Positions 23,618-35,466 of a stretch of DNA of 64,000 bases are shown in pieces. The position numbers and the translations under genes were made by a program. The stretch's first letter is position 1. Each line of letters starts with the position of its first letter. Source of the DNA: Rhabditoides inermis (Eukaryota; Nematoda; Chromadorea; Rhabditida; Rhabditidae); assembly GCA_963966185.1 (NCBI GenBank), contig CAWZYM010000253.1:1004001-1068000 (forward strand). The letters run 5' to 3'. The notes under the pieces are model-generated. The model was not told where the DNA came from. It saw only the letters and a list, made by a program, of their open reading frames with translations, and ran no database searches.

Positions 23618-26324
23618 TCACTCACTCACTCACTCCTCGGCTTGACGTTGTCTGGACGCTGACGTCCTTAGCCGGCTAAATCGCTGAAACCAGTGACGAC
23701 CACTTGCTGCGGTCGTGCGCGATGCCCTCCAGGTAGCCCGCACGGCTATGCTGCCACGCGGCTCGGAACTCCTCGTCTCTCGCGCTGATGTGCAGTTGGA
23801 CTTTGATGACCTTCTCGATGTCGGCGTGCACCATCTTCGTCCACGTCACGCGGCCGCTCTTCTTCTTCCAGTGAGGCTGCGGGGTTGCTTTTGCGGCCTG
23901 CTTCACAATGCGGTCGTCTCCTCTCCGCAGCACATGTCCCAGCAGACGAGCACGCTCGGTCGCCACCTGACGCGAAGGTCTTGGCAGCTTACAGGGGTGA
24001 CGTTGTAGACGCGAGTGTATCTCGTCGACTGTCTTGTAGAGAGTGCTGGTGGCGCGGCGCGGGTCCGGGTAGAAGAATCCAAGCATTCGGCGGAAGAACT
24101 TCCTTTCCGCGACGTCGAGCTTCGATGCGAGAGTGTTGTTGAGTGCCCACGTTCCCGCTCCGTAGAGGAGGGTGAAGCGGACGGCGGTGAGGTAGACGCG
24201 CAGCTTGATGTGACTAGCCACGTCTGCCCTCCACAGCACCTTGTCCAGCGAGTTGAACGCTGAGCAGGCCTGTGCGATCCTCGCCTTCACGTCCTTCTCC
24301 GAATCGTCCTTGTCGCTCACCCACGACCCGAGGTAGCGGAACTCGTGCACCTGCTTGATCTCCTCTCCGTTCACCTTGAAGGACTGCACGATCGGCTGCT
24401 TCTTCTCGTCCTCGTGCGGGATGCTCATCGACTCGCACTTGTCCGGTCTGAGCGTCAGTCCGTACGCGGCGGCGTATCGACTCAGCAGGTCCACCGACTG
24501 CTGCAGGCGAGCGGGGTCCACTCCAATCAGCGCGATGTCGTCGGCGTAGTCGAAGTCGGTGACTAGCCTCGCGAACGGGTACAGCTCGATTCCTCCTCCA
24601 CATTCCTCCACCACACGGCGCATGACATCATCGATGACGTAGTTGAACAGGAGCGGCCGCAGACAGATCCTTGGCGCACTCCAGTCCTGACGTCGAACTG
24701 CGTAGTCGGTCCACATGGGGTACGGACCGACGCAGTCGTCCGGGTATACAGGTCTCGGAAGAGGTCGACGAGTGGCTGCGGCATCCCATCTGCGCGCACG
24801 GCATCGAAGAGGCGGTCTCTGTCAGGGCTGTCGAATGCGGCTCTGAAGTCGACGAAGATGACGTGTGTCGGCTGCCGGTGAAGGACGCGCATCTCGATGA
24901 TCCGCTTGAGCGCGAAGATAGCGTCCGTGGTCGATCGGCAGGGGCGGAAACCATGCTGTTCGTCTCGCGCCGTCTTCTCCCTGTGCGCCACGATCCTCTG
25001 CAGCAGCAGCCGCTCGACCACTTTGTAGCACACGCGAATCAGAGAAATTCCGCGGTAGTTGGAGAGGTCCGTCTGGCTGCCCTTCTTGAAGAAAGGGATG
25101 ATGGTGGCGTTCCTCCATGAGTCCGGGATCTCCTTCCTCTCCCAGATTCCGGTAATCAGCGCGTGTAGTTCTTCAACAGCGGATCGGGGCAGTGCATTCA
25201 GCAACTCCGGGGTGATGTCGTCGTCGCCGGCGGCCTTCCCACTCTTCAACTTCTTCAGGCAGTTAAGCAGCTCCTCCATGCTCGGCGGGTCCGTCCGGCA
25301 GTTGTAGTCCGGTCGCGGTGTGTGTTGCAGGGCGGGGGCAGACGGGCACGGCTGGTTGAGTAGGCGGTCGAAGTGACTAGCCCACACCGCACACGCCGCC
25401 TCTCCCGTGACGAGTGACGCGCCATCGGAGATGACGGGCGTCGTCCTGCTCCACTTCCCGCTGTGCTGCTTGAGTAGTCCGAATGCCGCCCAAGCGTCTT
25501 TCCTCTCCCACGCCTCTTCGAATTGGTTACTCCTCTCCATCCACTCCAGCTCCCACTCCTCCCGCTTGATCTCGTGCATCTTCCTCTTCAGCTGTCTGTA
25601 CTCCTTCATCCGGTTGTTCTTCTTCGCTAGCAGCATCGAAGAGTAGCAGAACGACACTGCGGGGGACGCATTATCGAACTTCTTCTGCTTTCTCCTCGCG
25701 GGGATAGCCTTGCCTGCCTTCTGCACCGCTGCCGTCCACGAGTCGGCGTCGTGCTCACTCCGCCTTCTCCTCTTCTCCATCTCCTCCTCCACCTTCTTTT
25801 CGTACTCCTCCCGCACCTCTGCCTTGGTGACGAGCAGACGCGAGTCCAGCTGCGGTGGTCTTGGCGGGTTGTATGGCCGGCGCCTCCTTCCAGCTCCCCT
25901 CGAGACAAGGACCACGGGTAAGTGGTCCGTGTCGTACTTGATGTCGGGGATGCTCTTGCTGGAGATGACGTCTCCGAGCTGCCTCCTTCTGACGATCACG
26001 TAGTCGATCTGATGCGGCCTTCCGGAACAGTTCTGCTTCCAGGTAGCGCGCTGGCGAGGGCGGTTGCGCTTCCATGTGGAAGCTACCACCAGGTCTTCAC
26101 TCTCCAGCAGATCGATTAGTCGCTGCCCGTTGTCGCTCGTCTCCTTAGCGGCGCGCCTCCACCTGCCCATAGCGGGGCTGGCTCCGGCGGCCACTCGGCT
26201 GTTGGTGTCGACTCCGAGGACGATGTCAGCTCTCCCTGCTGCGCGGATGGCCAGCGTCAGCGAGTCGTAGAACGCATCCTTAGCTTCCTCGTCCGCATCC
26301 TCGATCGGCGCGTGTCCTGACACG
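23618..26324 (-). mobile_element. RTE-type LINE, 5'-truncated, with 12-bp target duplication
   Basis: On the minus strand it runs from mid-endonuclease (26324) to a 3' tail of tandem GAGT units (23618-23635, seen as TCAC repeats on the plus strand), which is the kind of short tandem tail typical of RTE elements. It is flanked by the perfect duplication tcagtcacctac. The truncation begins just before the GHAPI motif of the endonuclease, so the copy lacks the 5' end and is dead on arrival. Confidence 0.9.
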
Positions 26325-26332
26325 TCAGTCAC
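23676..26332 (-). pseudogene. RTE LINE ORF2: endonuclease (partial) and reverse transcriptase
   Basis: Frame 1 (26332-24563) has LGVDTNSR, TDHLPVVL and the linker. The RT follows: YRGISLIRVCYKVVERLL, QHGFRPCRSTTDAI, VDFRAAFDSPDR and GVRQGSVCG. A frameshift near 24650 moves the rest to frame 2 (24716-23676): YADDIALIG (catalytic DD), LRPDKCESM, FRYLGSWVSD and the C-terminal region to DRSKWSSLVSAI. One indel separates the two. A related 5' half lies at 2324-3630 and a 3' end at 34448-34805. Confidence 0.9.
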
Positions 26333-26429
26333 CTACGAAGAGATTTTATGCTTGTTCCTCTGTTGAATTAGATCAAAACAAACCACTCCTCTTTACTTCT
26401 GTACTTTGCGAAAGAGAATAAAAGATTGA

Positions 26430-27245
26430 CTACAATTTTTGCTCTAGGCGCCATGCACATTTTCGTTACCGATTTCCCTGCTTTCATTTTCATAGATAGT
26501 TGAGTCGCTCTGGTTTCTCTCGATAAACACACTTTCTCGCTTTTTTCTGTCGCATTTCACTTTTGGTTCGCATCTCTGCCGGAAGCGGTGTCTGGTCTGC
26601 GGCGCGACTCCTGTCACCTTTGAACCATTCCGTAAGTAAGATAAAACACAACAGTTTTCGGAATGAACTTATCATCGAACGATGTCAAAAAATGTGTCCA
26701 GTCTGTTATTCACTGTGCCATGCAGCTCACTTGTCAACAATCGGCCAGACCGCTCCTTTTTTCGAGACTTATATGCTACTTGAAGCGATAAAAAAAATTG
26801 CGTGATATTTTTGTTTTAAGCGACGTGATGCGTTTCTCCTTTTGCTGTTTGTACCGATTGCTGTTTGCACTTTGAAACGTACACACCACGGCGCGTTGTG
26901 ACTTGGCGCCAATTGCAAAGTTGTCATGTCCCACGGTTCTGATTCACGCCACTGTTTCTAAAAACTAAAACTTTCGATCTTGTTGGCACGATTTGGTTGC
27001 CCCACGAGAACGCTTTCTCTACTATCTAACACAAAAAGTGAATGTCACGGTCATCAATCGAGAGACGCTGAGCGTTCTCAGTGCTTAGTATGATTAGAGT
27101 TGGTTCACTTGTCTGATAGTCTGATTGATCAAATGCATCATGCATCAGTTTTCATTGCAATACGTAAATACGTTAGGTTGACAAACTACAACTTTTACGC
27201 GATTTCTTTCAAATTTTTTTTAGATCATTTGGTTTACACAAAGTT
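26430..27245. other. No gene recognised
   Basis: Only short ORFs without domains. No convincing repeats were noted. Confidence 0.4.
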
Positions 27246-27247
27246 TC

Positions 27248-27475
27248 AAAGGATTTATCCGGACAATGTAATCTTGCCTGATCTTCAGGTTGAGGTCGCT
27301 TTTGTTCTCTTCAATGAAACCTTTTTTTAATTCTATAAACGTGGAAAAATTGTTTGTAGTTTTAACAAATTTTCTGCGCAAACAAAATTTCAAAACTCGT
27401 CTTCATTGAAGAGAACGAAAGCGACCTCATCCTGAAGATCAGGGAATAATACATTGTCCGGATACATCTTTCAAA
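27248..27475. mobile_element. Small inverted-repeat (MITE-like) element M3
   Basis: The left arm tatccggacaatgta...gatcttcaggttgaggtcgc (27255-27300) matches the inverted right arm gcgacctcatcctgaagatc...tacattgtccggata (27420-27466). The outer gttctcttcaatga/tcattgaagagaac pair extends the arms to about 70 bp. The loop is about 70 bp. No coding sequence. Confidence 0.75.
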
Positions 27476-27479
27476 TTAC

Positions 27480-28135
27480 TCGAATGTTGACACTTCATAC
27501 ACAACAGATTATTGCACAACGAGAGTAAGATACAACAAACATCTCAAAAGTAGAATACAAAAAAACATCATTTATTTTATTTTGTATGCACACATTTGTG
27601 AGTGGTCCCATTGAGACCGATAAGACACAGTGGCGTTTGATTTTTGACTTTGGCTCAAGTCATGAAAACACGGTTCAAACTAAGACAACGCGGAAGAACA
27701 CCGATCCTTTGTTATTTACACGCCATGATATGCTGGTTCGAGTCCCTACGTGCAAACAGTTTTGCAGAGTAAACATTCGTAACGCTACGCCCTTGTTATC
27801 TGATGAATGTCCGATCGATGAATTCTGTTCAGTTGTACAAAGTCAAAGCAAAGATGAAAAAAGAGAAAGGGTGAAAAACTGAAAACGCAGAACATGAAAA
27901 AGCAAAGTCTAATGGGTCGACACTGCTACAAATAATCAAGTAAAATCTTATTCAAAATTCACTGTTAGTACAGTGGTTTTTAGTTCAGTGGGTTCAGTGC
28001 ACAGTTCAACTTCTAGTACTCGTTCTCATGCAGCCAACTTCTGATCACTCTTCTTCTTGCCGGCTGTCCATTGTGGCGCTGTGGCTACTGTCATCACCGG
28101 TGATGTCACTCGATCCTGGAATCCTGACTAAAATT
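27480..28135 (+). other. No clear gene; tRNA-like box near 27740
   Basis: A 98-codon ORF (27586-27882) has no recognised domain. Near 27735-27760 the sequence ctggttcgagtcc followed by ctacgtgcaaacag resembles a repeat at 31670-31705, suggesting a decayed tRNA-like repeat. Confidence 0.3.
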
Positions 28136-28199
28136 TAAAGTTTGTCACACGTGGAAGTTTTCAGAAAAGTCACATTAGAAAAGTCTGCGGTATCGTATT

Positions 28200-28267
28200 T
28201 CTCTTTCTCTCTCTCTCTCTCCATCTCTCTCTTTCTCTCCATCTCTCTCTTTCTCTCTTTCTCTCTT

Positions 28268-28357
<90 letters not shown>

Positions 28358-28358
28358 G
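28200..28358. repeat. (CT)n/(CTTT)n microsatellite
   Basis: About 155 bp of pure pyrimidine CT/TCT repeats on the plus strand. The Arg/Glu-rich ORFs opposite are artefacts. Confidence 0.95.
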
Positions 28359-28486
28359 AAACTCACCTGCATACACATCACGCGACGAAAGCCGGCGCGA
28401 AAGTAGGTGCTAAAAGGAAAAAAAATCATGTGTATTCAAACGTACTGTATTCACCCCGTTTTCTTTTTCAAAATGTTGATCGAACA

Positions 28487-28718
28487 TATAGTCGGTTTGG
28501 ATCCTATATGCCATCCGTGACATTTCACATTTTGTGCAGTTTTGTGCAACACAACATGTATACCTTCAAAGATCCAAAACGCGTCCATGAGTCTGCCCAT
28601 GGGTTCGATTCCCTCTCACAAAGCGTTTTGGATCTTTGAAGGTATACATGTTGTGTTGCACGAAACTGCACAACATGTGAAATGTCACGGATGGCATATA
28701 GGATCCAATCCGACTATA
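28487..28718. mobile_element. Palindromic TIR element, copy 3 (internally deleted hairpin)
   Basis: Both about 105-bp arms of the 21532-22000 family are present, nearly identical to each other. The centre is reduced to about 25 bp that still contains box B (gggttcgattccct), so box A and the spacer are lost. It lies just 3' of the chemoreceptor gene at 28750-30647. Confidence 0.8.
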
Positions 28719-28761
28719 TGTGAATGTGATCGAAAAAAAACGATAGTCGCAATGTCTGACC

Positions 28762-30647
28762 TGGTGAGGTAGAACATTCGGTATCTGTAGACGCACGCAC
28801 AGCAATAGAACACGCTCAGATACCACTCTATGTAGTCGCGTACACGACCCGGGAACTTGTGCAAGGTGTTCAGAGAAATGGGCAAATACGAGAGTACGTT
28901 GCCTGAAACAACATGTATTAATGTTTATGTACACATAATTGCATAACAAAAAAGTGACCAAGACGGTTTTTTTTAAACAAAAAGTGCCCGAAAACCGTTT
29001 ATCATATATCATTGTCGTACGAAAGCCCTAGGATGAACAACCAAGAGCAAAGTATTTACCCAGAAGAATGACGAGTGCGAACATGCGGATCGATTTCCTC
29101 AGAACTCGCCGACGCTGCTCACCTGGACAGGTGGAATTATGTTTATTAAATGTAGTACACAGTACGAACACAGTTATGCGTGTTCAGCTAAATATATACT
29201 AACTGGAACTGCTATGATTATGAGTATTAGTAGAGTGACAGGTGTTTTTTTTCAAAAAAGAGATAATTAACTGACTTTTGACAGTGCATTTGATAGAGTG
29301 GTAGAGCGCAGTGTAGACAAGCACATTGAACACTCCAGCTGCTGTCATACAGAATATCCAGATCCTGCGATGCCAGCCGGAATACGCACGAAGTACTGTA
29401 CACAAGTGCGCCTCGTCTTTCGAAGAACCGTTCGGGCCGACGTTGCTGAAGCAAATACGCAAACATGTTTCTGTGAACACTATCACGTACGTTAACGATG
29501 TTCTAGTTTTTCGATTACCTGTCAGTGTTGATATCGAAGGCAACTGGGAACGTGGTGAAAGCTGTAAATAGAAGCGGGAAGACAAATTGAAAAACAAACA
29601 GCTGCCACTCGCTGCAACGCTTGTATCTGAAACCGCACAGCTACAGGCGGGACATTTTTCGAACTTCACCTTTTGGAAAACATGAGCGTGAAGGCTTGAT
29701 CAAGAGCGCTGGAAACTGTGTAAGAAAGGGAGATGCTCAAGCAACAAGCAGGCAATAGCTGAAGCTGAGCTATTCGACACATACATAGCGGAATCATGTA
29801 CCTGAATAGCAACACACTCGCCTCGGAACGGATTCAAGTTTGGGAAGAAAACCCAGAACACACTCAAAATGTTTCCGATTTGAAACAAAAAGTCGCAAAC
29901 GACTGAGAATAGGCGAAAATAGTTTGTTGCTGTCTGGAGCTCCCTGAAAACGAATATGAGGTAAACGAACAAGTTAAGTATGTCGACTTTTCAGTAGCAA
30001 CCGAGTTCTGTGAAACTTTTGCTGCTCTTGCGCAAACCGATCAATCCACAATATGAAGAAAGTGTGTTTGTATGTCCGCATGTTCTCCGCTAGACATTAC
30101 AGTTAGAGCACAGTTTGCGTTAACTCAAAACTATTTTTTCATGACGTGGCAAAAGTCTTACATCGCAAACAGTGCATCAATCACAATCACTCAACTTTTC
30201 CTTAATTCAGAAAATGTGCTTCTTGCAAGTGCCTACAGCGCGCGAGTCGTTCGGGTTGAAGGTAGTGTGGCGATTTTAATCCTACAGCTCCAGCTTTCAT
30301 AAACCCATGCGAAGTGTTTTGCTTTAGACAAGATTCGAACCCGCGAGCTCGGCGCCACGACGGCGCACATACGCGTCGTTTCCAAGTATCTATTCACTTT
30401 CATTTTTTGCAGTGTAGTAGCGTTCACTTCAACACCGTTCGAAAAACATTTCGCTGGCATTGCGGCTGATTATTGACGCAAGCGAGAAGCGCACTCACTT
30501 GTTGGAAAGTGTAGATATGACGTAAACTGGGAGACACAGCGCACTTATTGCAACACATGAAACATAAACAACAGCAGGTGGTAGAAGGCCAAAGTCCACA
30601 TAGGTGATGTAAACTTTCTCGTCGTCAGCCGATTGAACGTATCCCAT
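28762..30647 (-). CDS. Nematode 7TM chemoreceptor gene X
   Basis: Exon 1 (30647-30499) starts MGYVQSADDEK and holds TM1, ending VYVISTLSN at a GTGAGT donor. Then: RELQTATNYFRLFSVV (TM2, about 29944-29800); LLPACCLSISLSYTVSSALD (TM3, about 29754-29668); YKRCSEWQLFVFQFVFPLLF (TM4, about 29629-29521); HRRIWIFCMTAAGVFNVL (TM5, to about 29281); RRRVLRKSIRMFALVILL (ICL3-TM6, about 29126-29060); and NVLSYLPISLN...YLSVFYCCACVYRYRMFYL (TM6-TM7, about 28905-28762). Seven exons align one to one with the paralog at 56402-58449. The last coding exon was not located and may be displaced by the hairpin element at 28487. The family could not be assigned; it is a nematode serpentine receptor. Confidence 0.65.
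30320..30385 (-). repeat. Decayed tRNA-like repeat
   Basis: On the minus strand it has gggttcgaatcttg (box B) preceded by a GC-rich arm. Box A is not clear. It lies in intron 1 of gene X. Confidence 0.35.
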
Positions 30648-31017
30648 CGCACTGGAAAGCAACGTTACCAGTGTACTTGTATTGACACATTCATGGTAAT
30701 ATCATTTGCAATAGGCTATTCAGCGACTACGAGACGATAACAGATGTGAAACCGTTCATGTTATATAAAGAGTTGATTGCTCATGTGGCCATGAAGTCTT
30801 AAACAGCACTGAGCGAACAAATTAACTTCAAAACGACAACAGAAAGGATGCGAATGCACAAGGTTTAGTTACAGTACACAGTACTGTCTAGAAAGATGTG
30901 TCTTTGTACTTTCTCTCGAATGATGATAATTAAATCAATTAAACAATGGCGGCTGAAAAAGTGATGTTGGTGTTTGATAAAATCATCGAGTATGTACGCG
31001 TACAATTAATGTGGTAC

Positions 31018-31200
31018 AATTAGGGTGTTCCCCCAAGGTATGCGGCAATTATCGGCAGTCGGTTGTGTTAGAGGTGAAATGAAACCGCAAACATAACACG
31101 TGGTGAAATGAGAGGAAATGAGAGAATGCTGCCTGCCTGTGTGTGCAAGGAAACACGCTTCTCGACTTGCGACTCTCAGTGTGGCTACATCACGCCCACC
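31018..31200. repeat. Partial copy of TIR family M2
   Basis: Starts tagggtgttccccc and continues cggcaattatcgg(c)agtcgg as in the copies at 33690 and 46030. No second terminus was found. Confidence 0.5.
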
Positions 31201-32525
31201 GCTACTCGGCTCACCTAGCAAACTCTACCTGATATTTCCAGGTTTCAAATCCAATATTCTCTATCAAAAGTTGTTTTGTTTGTGAACGACGTCTAGCGTA
31301 ATCGACTGTTGTAACATCAAAAAGAACACAAAAAGTGCAGAATGAGAAAAAAACTCAAGTTGTTTGCGTAAAAGCCATTGCTTGTCACGTAGTTAAATTC
31401 TCAGTGGCGATCGCTTTTGTCTTTTTGTTATTGCTAGATCCAGATAAACACAAAACAAACAAAGGAAACGCGAAAGAACGGCGCTTCCTCGTTACCTACA
31501 CGCTTACCAACATCTGCACGCGCGAAGCTTGGTAAGGTGATTTCGAATTTTGCGCCGAATAACGTACCGAAGAGTCTGTGCGCAACTCGTCGATATAAGT
31601 TTGACAGTACATGTCGTTGTAGTGTTGTGGTAAGTCTCACGGTTAGTAGACCATACTCTGCCGTTTATGCCGGTTGGATTCCTGCTACGTGCAAACAGAT
31701 TTGCCCAGTTCTTATAAACGAATTTTGAGGAACTTCGGTAACGCTAAACGCCTCTGTGCTTCAGCTCATTCTCATATACCAGCAATACCATAACTTAAAA
31801 AAAAACAGACGCTTTCGAAACGTTCTAACACTACATCTCAAAATGAGGTATGAGGGTTTTTTTTTCAGCCCGAAGTTTGTTAACAAATGAACACATCATC
31901 CATTGAATCTAAATAATCTAACGACGTGGTCGTTAGTCAATTACATGAAGTATGAACAACATCATCACTACGTGCTGTTTTCGACAAATCATGATGCGTC
32001 ATATAGTTGAAAACATTGTAACAGCTGAAACACGACGAGGTAATTTTCTGCATACGACAGAACACTTCCTTCTATGGTACGATAAAATAATTAACGGGAA
32101 AAAGAATTCTGATTTTTAAAATAACTCTGAAAAGTGGACAGATGCTGAAAATGTGCTCACTCTATTAACAACTGTAGCTGGAAAGACTAGAGCTGGCACC
32201 GCATGACAGAGATCATTACGGTTTGCTACGTTACTCACATGATAAACACAGCATGTGAAAAAGTTCTCATTCAGTCAACTCACGCAACTACTTCCTGACA
32301 TTTTGCCAACATAAAACAAATTTTCTTGCCACACGAAACAGCTAAGTAAAGTGTGGGCATTGGTGTCTTTGTGACAACCCGGTGAGGTGCTGCTGAATAC
32401 TCGCTGCCCCGAGTTGTTTCGACATATTTTTATCTTATGCTCATCACACGTAATTGTACTCATTGAAATTCAAAACACTTTATGTGATAAAAAATGAGTA
32501 TCATTAGGCTTTAGGAACTCGAAAA
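31200..32525. other. No gene recognised; tRNA-like remnant near 31620-31700
   Basis: A plus-strand box-B-like ccggttggattcct near 31668, preceded by a gttgtggtaag box-A-like motif, is a weak tRNA-derived repeat. The rest has only short ORFs. Confidence 0.35.
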
Positions 32526-32528
32526 ATT

Positions 32529-33290
32529 TCAAGAGTGTCGTTTCGAAGAAAAATTATTTCGACGTTTGTATCGGAACGCTGCCATGATGACTTTGTGTAA
32601 AGTCCTTCTACGGATGAAAACAATGAACTTTTTTATGATGACCTGAAAACAAGCAGTAAATCTGTTCGAAGTTGATGGACTAACTCGTAGTACAAAAGTG
32701 ATAATGTACAATGACGGATTTTGTTTAAAAATTGGTATATCAAGACAATAACAAATATCGGGAATGAAGTTGAAGACTAAAGAAGTAAGAATAGTCAGAC
32801 CTGTAGTTCAAGTATATTTTTCATGTTGTACAGTAGTACAGTAGTTGTGCTACTCGAATTGAGATTCATTTAGCAAAAGTAAAAATAGTAAAGAGTAATC
32901 TATGAACGTTCAACTGCGTTTTGTGTTGTTTTTTTGTGAAAAAAGCGAGAATCGAGTGTGAAAAAGTATTCCGCGTGAAGTAAAAATGTGGCGCGTGAGC
33001 AATCTGTGTTGTTATACTGGCAAAAAAAAGACAATTTTCTTTTCACAATGAGGTTTATCCGCGATGAGACAGTTCCGTGGTTTTCACGGACTTTTCAAAA
33101 GTTTGTGTTGCTGTTAAGCTATTCTCTTTCAATCTCACACTCTTTTTCCGCTTTTCACGTTTTTTTCCACAAACAAATTGTTGAAGAAAAGAAGACAAGT
33201 TGAAATAGTGAACAATCGACTTTTTTTCGTTTTCATGTAATAATGATAGATCATATTTTGTTCTGATGAGTATCATACTCACAATAGGCT
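32529..33290 (-). pseudogene. Chemoreceptor fragment C (3' end of a gene-A-type receptor)
   Basis: The TM6-TM7 exons match genes A and B: a VLR donor at gttagt, an intron of about 45 nt, then VIIKKFIVFIRRRTLHKVIM. The upstream non-coding region 33000-33285 resembles the sequence preceding the same exon in gene A (10300-10590). Nothing further 5' is present: similarity stops at the S2 repeat at 33283, so only the last exons survive. Confidence 0.65.
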
Positions 33291-33480
33291 CGCACTTAGC
33301 TCAGGATTTTTCGTTGAAAACATTATCGTAGGTTTGGAACATACAGTATACTGTAAGAAATGCGCTGCAGATTTGTTTCGTCGTTCATATCTCAAGTTCG
33401 CAGTCCCTATGTCATGAGCACGTGGCGTACTGGTAACGCTCTCGCATAGCAAGCAGCGCGGGTTCGATCTCGATTGTTCT
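33283..33480 (+). repeat. tRNA-tailed repeat S2, copy with tRNA-like unit
   Basis: Begins aggctcgcacttagctcagg and ends in a tRNA-like unit (33405-33475) with box A tggcgtactggtaacgc, a loop like ATAGCAA (anticodon position AGC) and box B gggttcgatctc. Another full copy is at 62700-62915, inverted. Confidence 0.65.
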
Positions 33481-33689
33481 GTTCTATTTTCAATTATTAT
33501 AGTCATGGCATTGACAGAAACCAGCAGCAAGAAGTCTTGTCCCAGTATCTGCAACGGCCTAATTATCTTATAGTGCGCGCGAATGACCTCCAGTCTGATC
33601 AGTGAGCCTGCATTTTCCTTTCGGCGCAAAAGCCTATGTGCCTATGGTTATCAACTCATTCATCATTTCGGTTAGTTTTGATTTCATAT

Positions 33690-34078
33690 AGGGTATCTCC
33701 CATTTTCAAGGTACGGCAATTATCGGTGGTCGGTCAGACAAATGAGAAATGACGAAGAAATTATGCGAAACAGCCTCATTATAAGGTTTTTCTCACCTAT
33801 AACGGTATCCAGAACCGAATTCAAAAATCGAACTTCAAGCGTTTGTCGGGATACCCCTCCTCCAAATCTTATTCAAATTTGAGCTCTCTAGCTCATCTCT
33901 AGCTCATACATCGATGGTTATCGATGAATATTAAAATTTAGTTTTTTTAAGCGCGCGAATCGCGCTGTCGAATGGTCTTGTGTGGACCGATAGCGCGGTT
34001 AGATGCGATTAAATGATGTCTAGAAAATATGCCTCGAGATAGCTGCCGTACCGTGAACCGGGGGGACACCCTATAGTA
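33690..34078. mobile_element. TIR element family M2, copy 1
   Basis: Starts tagggtatctcccattttc and ends in the inverted gtgaaccggggggacaccct followed by ata. Internal sequence near the right end (cgcgcgaatcgcgctgtcg, tgatgtctagaaaatat) recurs inverted near the left end of the copy at 45436-46031. No coding sequence; the target site is probably TA. Confidence 0.7.
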
Positions 34079-34447
34079 TATACATCAGTCTCGTCGGCCT
34101 CCAAACGTAGAGTTCGTCTCCCTTCTTGTGCATGAGTGGCACGTTGGTTTCTTTCCGACTTCTCGGAATCCGTTGCTCTCATCCATCTATTCGATTGCTC
34201 GATGAGAAATCTGCCATCCGGATCGACACTCAATAGGTCGCTATACACTGCCCCGTCTGGTCCGGCCGCCGTGTCACGCTTCCTTTTTTATATTTCTCTT
34301 CGTTTCGTGTCGTTTGAACTTCCTGTCTTCCTGAGAAGTGAGACGGAAATAGTCATCTGGGGGAAAGTTGGCGGCAAGACGTCGCACCGCATCATGATCA
34401 CTCGGCTGCTTATTGATGTTGCGGTATTTGGAGGTGTTGGTATATCT

Positions 34448-34805
34448 TCGCGACAGGTGGCGACCGAGCGTGCTCGTCTGCTGGGACATGTGCTGCGGAG
34501 AGGATACGACCGCATTGTGAAGCAGCTCGCCAACGCAACCCGCAGCTTCACTGGAAGAAGAAGAGCGGCCGCGTGACGTGGACGAAGATGGTGCACGCCG
34601 ACATCGAGAAGGTCATCAAAGTCCAACTGCACATCAGCGCGAGAGACGAGGTGTTCCGAGCCGCGTGGCAGCATAGCCGTGCGGGCTACCTGGAGGGCAT
34701 CGCGCACGACCGCAGCAAGTGGTCGTCACTGGTTTCAGCGATTTAGCCGGCTAAGGACGTCAGCGTCCAGACAATGTCAAGCCGAGGAGTTAGTAAGTGA
34801 GCTCA
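34448..34805 (+). pseudogene. 3' end of an RTE LINE
   Basis: From ggtggcgaccgagcgtgctc to the element end, it matches the C-terminal 110 codons and tail of the LINE at 23618-26324 (VATERARLLGHVLRRG, HADIEKVIKVQLHISARDE, DRSKWSSLVSAI) at high identity. One indel falls after the KKKSGR region. It ends with a short AGT/GAG-type tail near 34805 and is 5'-truncated. Confidence 0.9.
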
Positions 34806-34859
34806 CTCACACGGTCAGCTTGTGCACCCGTCTTGGCGGATTGTTATGAAAACATGGTC

Positions 34860-35466
34860 ATATACACAGTTTTTCATGCTGATTCCGAACATGAGCATAA
34901 TTTTTCCGGAATAGTAGTTTGAAATAAACTTTTGACATTCACCGAATAGACTACCCATGGAAATGACCTGTCAACAACAGCAGCGTGGCCGAATGAATAG
35001 TGAGTGGGAAAGTTAGAAATGACAGTCGATGCGATATCGTTGCGATGCCGCTATGCGACAAAGTTTTTGCGGTTTTGGCCGGTTCTCTTTTTTGTCATAT
35101 GTCCTATTGCCCTGACACTCGTCACATTAATATTTGTGCGCTGTTTGATACACGTAAAGATGGGAAGGAGGGAGGGAGAGATGTAGAGAGATGTAGAGAG
35201 TAGAGAGGTGATGTAGAGCGATCTACTGTATGACTTTCTATATGTTCTATGCCGACATGTTTTTTCACATCCCATTTGCAGATTTGCACAATTATCAATG
35301 AAACAAGTGTCAAGAGCAATAAGGTGATGAAAAAGAGAACCGGCCAAAACCGCAAAACTTTTGCCGCATAGTGGCATCGATGGTCATTTCTAACTTTCCA
35401 ACTCATTATCCAATCGGCCACGATGCTCACAGCTCATTTTCATGAGTAGTCCATTCGGTGGGTGTC
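34860..35466. mobile_element. Palindromic element M4
   Basis: Left arm 34929-35130 (attcaccgaatagactaccc, ggaaagttagaaatgac, ggttttggccggttctc) is matched inverted by 35270-35466 (ccgcaaaac near 35352, gtcatttctaactttcc near 35388, gtagtccattcggtg near 35447). The loop near 35160-35215 holds short gagatgtagagag repeats. Arms are about 200 bp. A half copy is at 1155-1330. Confidence 0.75.

Larger units (their letters stand above)
23311..26428. mobile_element. TIR element M1 split by an RTE LINE insertion
   Basis: The outer arms are attctgtttcgcaaagta...gaggagtggtttgttttga (23312-23413) and the inverted match at 26337-26428. The same family occurs uninterrupted at 39043-39425. The right arm is cut after tcagtcacctac (23606-23617) by the LINE, and that 12-mer is repeated at 26325-26336 before the arm resumes. 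No transposase is present in the non-LINE part. Confidence 0.8.

Noticed and set aside
28170..28429. Arg/Glu-repeat ORFs on the minus strand
   Set aside because: They are translations of a CT/GA microsatellite. The same holds at 54426-54887, 58531-58752, 59049-59326 and 61364-61738.
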